From an uncultured Clostridia bacterium (lineage in GTDB: Bacteria > Bacillota > Clostridia > Christensenellales > CALWSW01): a stretch of DNA of 14,860 bases. The notes beneath the pieces were generated by a model. The model saw only the letters and a program-made list of their open reading frames with translations, searched no databases and was not told the origin of the DNA. This document shows positions 14,036-14,860 of the stretch, in pieces (position 1 is the stretch's first letter; each line of letters starts with the position of its first letter). A program made the position numbers and the translations under genes. Where the stretch lies: assembly GCA_937874755.1 (NCBI GenBank), contig CALNBC010000315.1, positions 1 through 14,860 on the forward strand, read 5' to 3'.

Positions 14036-14327
14036 GCAAAAAATGCTCCTTTCTCAAAATGCTCAAAGCTGTTCTTGGGGAAGCGCTCGAAAGAATCCCC
14101 GATAATCGCTCTTATTAAATGATAATATCAGTTTCAAGCCAATAAACCGCTAGTTTCCAAAAAATCTAAGTAAGTTAGAAATTTAGTATGCAGCTAGGAC
14201 TGTTGGATAGCGCGGCCGCTCGGTTGCTCCGACCCCATGGTAGGGGGGGATTATCTCTCCACAGGTTATCGACAACGTTTTCAATAGCTAGCCCACCATG
14301 CCTTCTGCATCTCAGGACGTAGCTCGC
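14036..14327. other. 292-base non-coding gap between HNH and the accessory cassette
   Basis: No credible gene on either strand. The half next to the ParB-like gene is AT-rich and holds the candidate promoter (14114-14142) and a leader with a repeated AAAATGCTC. The half next to HNH is GC-rich, with GCGGCCGC, a G-run and an imperfect CCCC-taccat-GGGG inverted repeat, then CCACAGGTTATCGACA, which resembles a DnaA box with one mismatch. In cos-type phages the cohesive-end site commonly lies beside HNH and small terminase genes, so this gap is the best place in the window for cos. That is inference only. Confidence 0.5.
14114..14142 (-). promoter_or_regulatory. Candidate sigma-70-type promoter for the accessory cassette and late operon
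   Basis: On the minus strand TTGGCT (14142-14137; 4 of 6 to TTGACA), a 17-base spacer and TTTAAT (14119-14114; 5 of 6 to TATAAT). Transcription would begin near 14107, giving a leader of about 70 bases before the ParB-like start. It lies in the AT-rich half of the only sizeable non-coding gap. Phage late promoters often need phage activators, so the match may not reflect real use. Confidence 0.4.
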
Positions 14328-14711
14328 CTATTGCCTTAGCCCTTCCATTCTCCTTGCCGCAAGCCCGCGTAGGTAGTCCTTCGGCAGCTCGCCATCGTCC
14401 GCCATGCGGTGGTGCATTCGGCATAGGCACACGAGGTTGTCATCCTCAATCAGTCCGTCCGGGTCCTCCCTCAGCTTCTCAATGTGGTGGACTTCAAGCC
14501 CCTGCGTGGTGACCTTCCCTTGGTCCCTGCAAACCTCGCACATCCAGTGCGCATCGTCCCTGACTTGCAGGCTCTTCCTCTTCCACCTTGAGGTGAAGCG
14601 CAGCCTATCCGCCCCGGTCCTCTCATAACTGTAGGTCGGCCCCTTCCTCGGGCATGGCTGGTCGTACGGGTGAATCCTCCCGCAGCGTGGGCATGCCCTG
14701 TATGCTCCCAC
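14328..14711 (-). CDS. HNH endonuclease (packaging-associated type)
   Basis: A 127-residue protein. An N-terminal zinc-knuckle-like segment (C7-x2-C10, H14, C20) is followed by a basic stretch RLRFTSRWKRKSLQVRDD, then the HNH core: C58-x2-C61, LEVHHIEKL (H75, H76), DNLVCLCRMHHRMAD (N92, C95, C97, H100, H101). These form the zinc site and the beta-beta-alpha metal finger. I chose the GTG at 14711 because AAGGGGGG lies about seven bases upstream; an upstream in-frame GTG at 14834 would add 41 residues without a ribosome site. HNH proteins of this size encoded beside terminase genes are needed with the terminase for cos cleavage in HK97-like phages. The accessory cassette separates it from the terminase here. 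Confidence 0.9.
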   Translation of the reverse strand: MGAYRACPRCGRIHPYDQPCPRKGPTYSYERTGADRLRFTSRWKRKSLQVRDDAHWMCEVCRDQGKVTTQGLEVHHIEKLREDPDGLIEDDNLVCLCRMHHRMADDGELPKDYLRGLAARRMEGLRQ

Positions 14712-14860
14712 ACCATCGCCCCCCTTCCAATGTGACAACGCCCCCACCCCGAAACTTGTCCACCTACTTATTTTGCGGGCCTCTACGGGGCTTACAGAGC
14801 GTTTCCGCTGGTAGATTGCGCGAAATATAGTCACAATGGTTTGACTAAAAGAAAATTCCC
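14712..14860. other. Upstream region of HNH gene, no gene seen
   Basis: Nothing coding is well supported here, apart from a possible N-terminal extension of the HNH gene from a GTG at 14834. An inverted repeat TAGTCA-8-TGACTA (14828-14833 and 14842-14847) could be an operator. No good promoter match was found before the window edge. Confidence 0.35.

Noticed and set aside
14036..14107. preQ1 riboswitch in the leader of the cassette
   Set aside because: I looked for the short C-rich loop and A-rich tail of preQ1-I near the ribosome site and did not see them; only a weak GGGGA/TCCCC stem is present.
14150..14190. Intrinsic terminator TCTAA-loop-TTAGA followed by T6 on the minus strand
   Set aside because: The stem is only five mostly A-T pairs and would be too weak. 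It also lies upstream of the candidate promoter, so evidence is thin.
14266..14274. DnaA box (TTATCGACA) as a sign of an origin
   Set aside because: A single site with one mismatch at a conserved position, and no cluster of boxes or replication gene nearby.
1..14860. CRISPR array, tRNA genes, insertion sequences
   Set aside because: No spaced direct repeats of CRISPR type, no tRNA-like cloverleaf and no transposase or terminal inverted repeats were noticed.

Overview
The window is the head and tail morphogenesis part of a siphovirus genome with an HK97-type capsid, either a prophage or a phage contig. Every gene I can support lies on the minus strand and is transcribed from the high-coordinate end to the low end. 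Many genes start one base after, or overlap, the previous stop, which points to one long late operon. Strong purine-rich GGAGG-type ribosome sites, moderately GC-rich sequence (by eye) and protein families common in phages of Gram-positive bacteria suggest an actinobacterial or Firmicutes host. A gut Coriobacteriia-like host is possible, but this is a guess. No integrase, repressor, lysis or replication gene is visible here.

Layout in transcription order: an HNH endonuclease (14711-14328); a non-coding gap with a candidate promoter and possibly cos (14327-14036); a three-gene accessory cassette (14035-12106) made of a ParB/Srx-domain protein, a small TGT/DpdA-like protein and a YhhQ-type queuosine-precursor transporter; then the packaging and head genes, namely small terminase, large terminase, portal, prohead protease, major capsid protein, a 58-residue head protein and two head-tail connector proteins. 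These are followed by an HK97 gp10-type protein, a tail terminator, the major tail protein, tail assembly chaperones G and GT (joined by a -1 frameshift on A_AAA_AAC), a 1010-residue tape measure with 44-residue repeats, and a distal tail protein that runs off the left edge.

Two parts are not standard. First, the ParB-like, DpdA-like and YhhQ genes are translationally coupled and sit between HNH and the terminase. They look like a compact 7-deazaguanine DNA-modification system that takes its base from outside the cell: the transporter would import preQ0, preQ1 or queuine, and the TGT-like enzyme would exchange it for guanine in phage DNA, perhaps to evade host restriction. The function is inferred; the family assignments rest on visible motifs.

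Second, a perfect 16-bp palindrome TGTTTCACGTGAAACA lies between the chaperone stop and the tape measure start. It is identical to the near-universal chromosomal parS site bound by ParB/Spo0J. A parS inside a phage late operon suggests interaction with the host chromosome segregation machinery, or a low-copy extrachromosomal prophage state.
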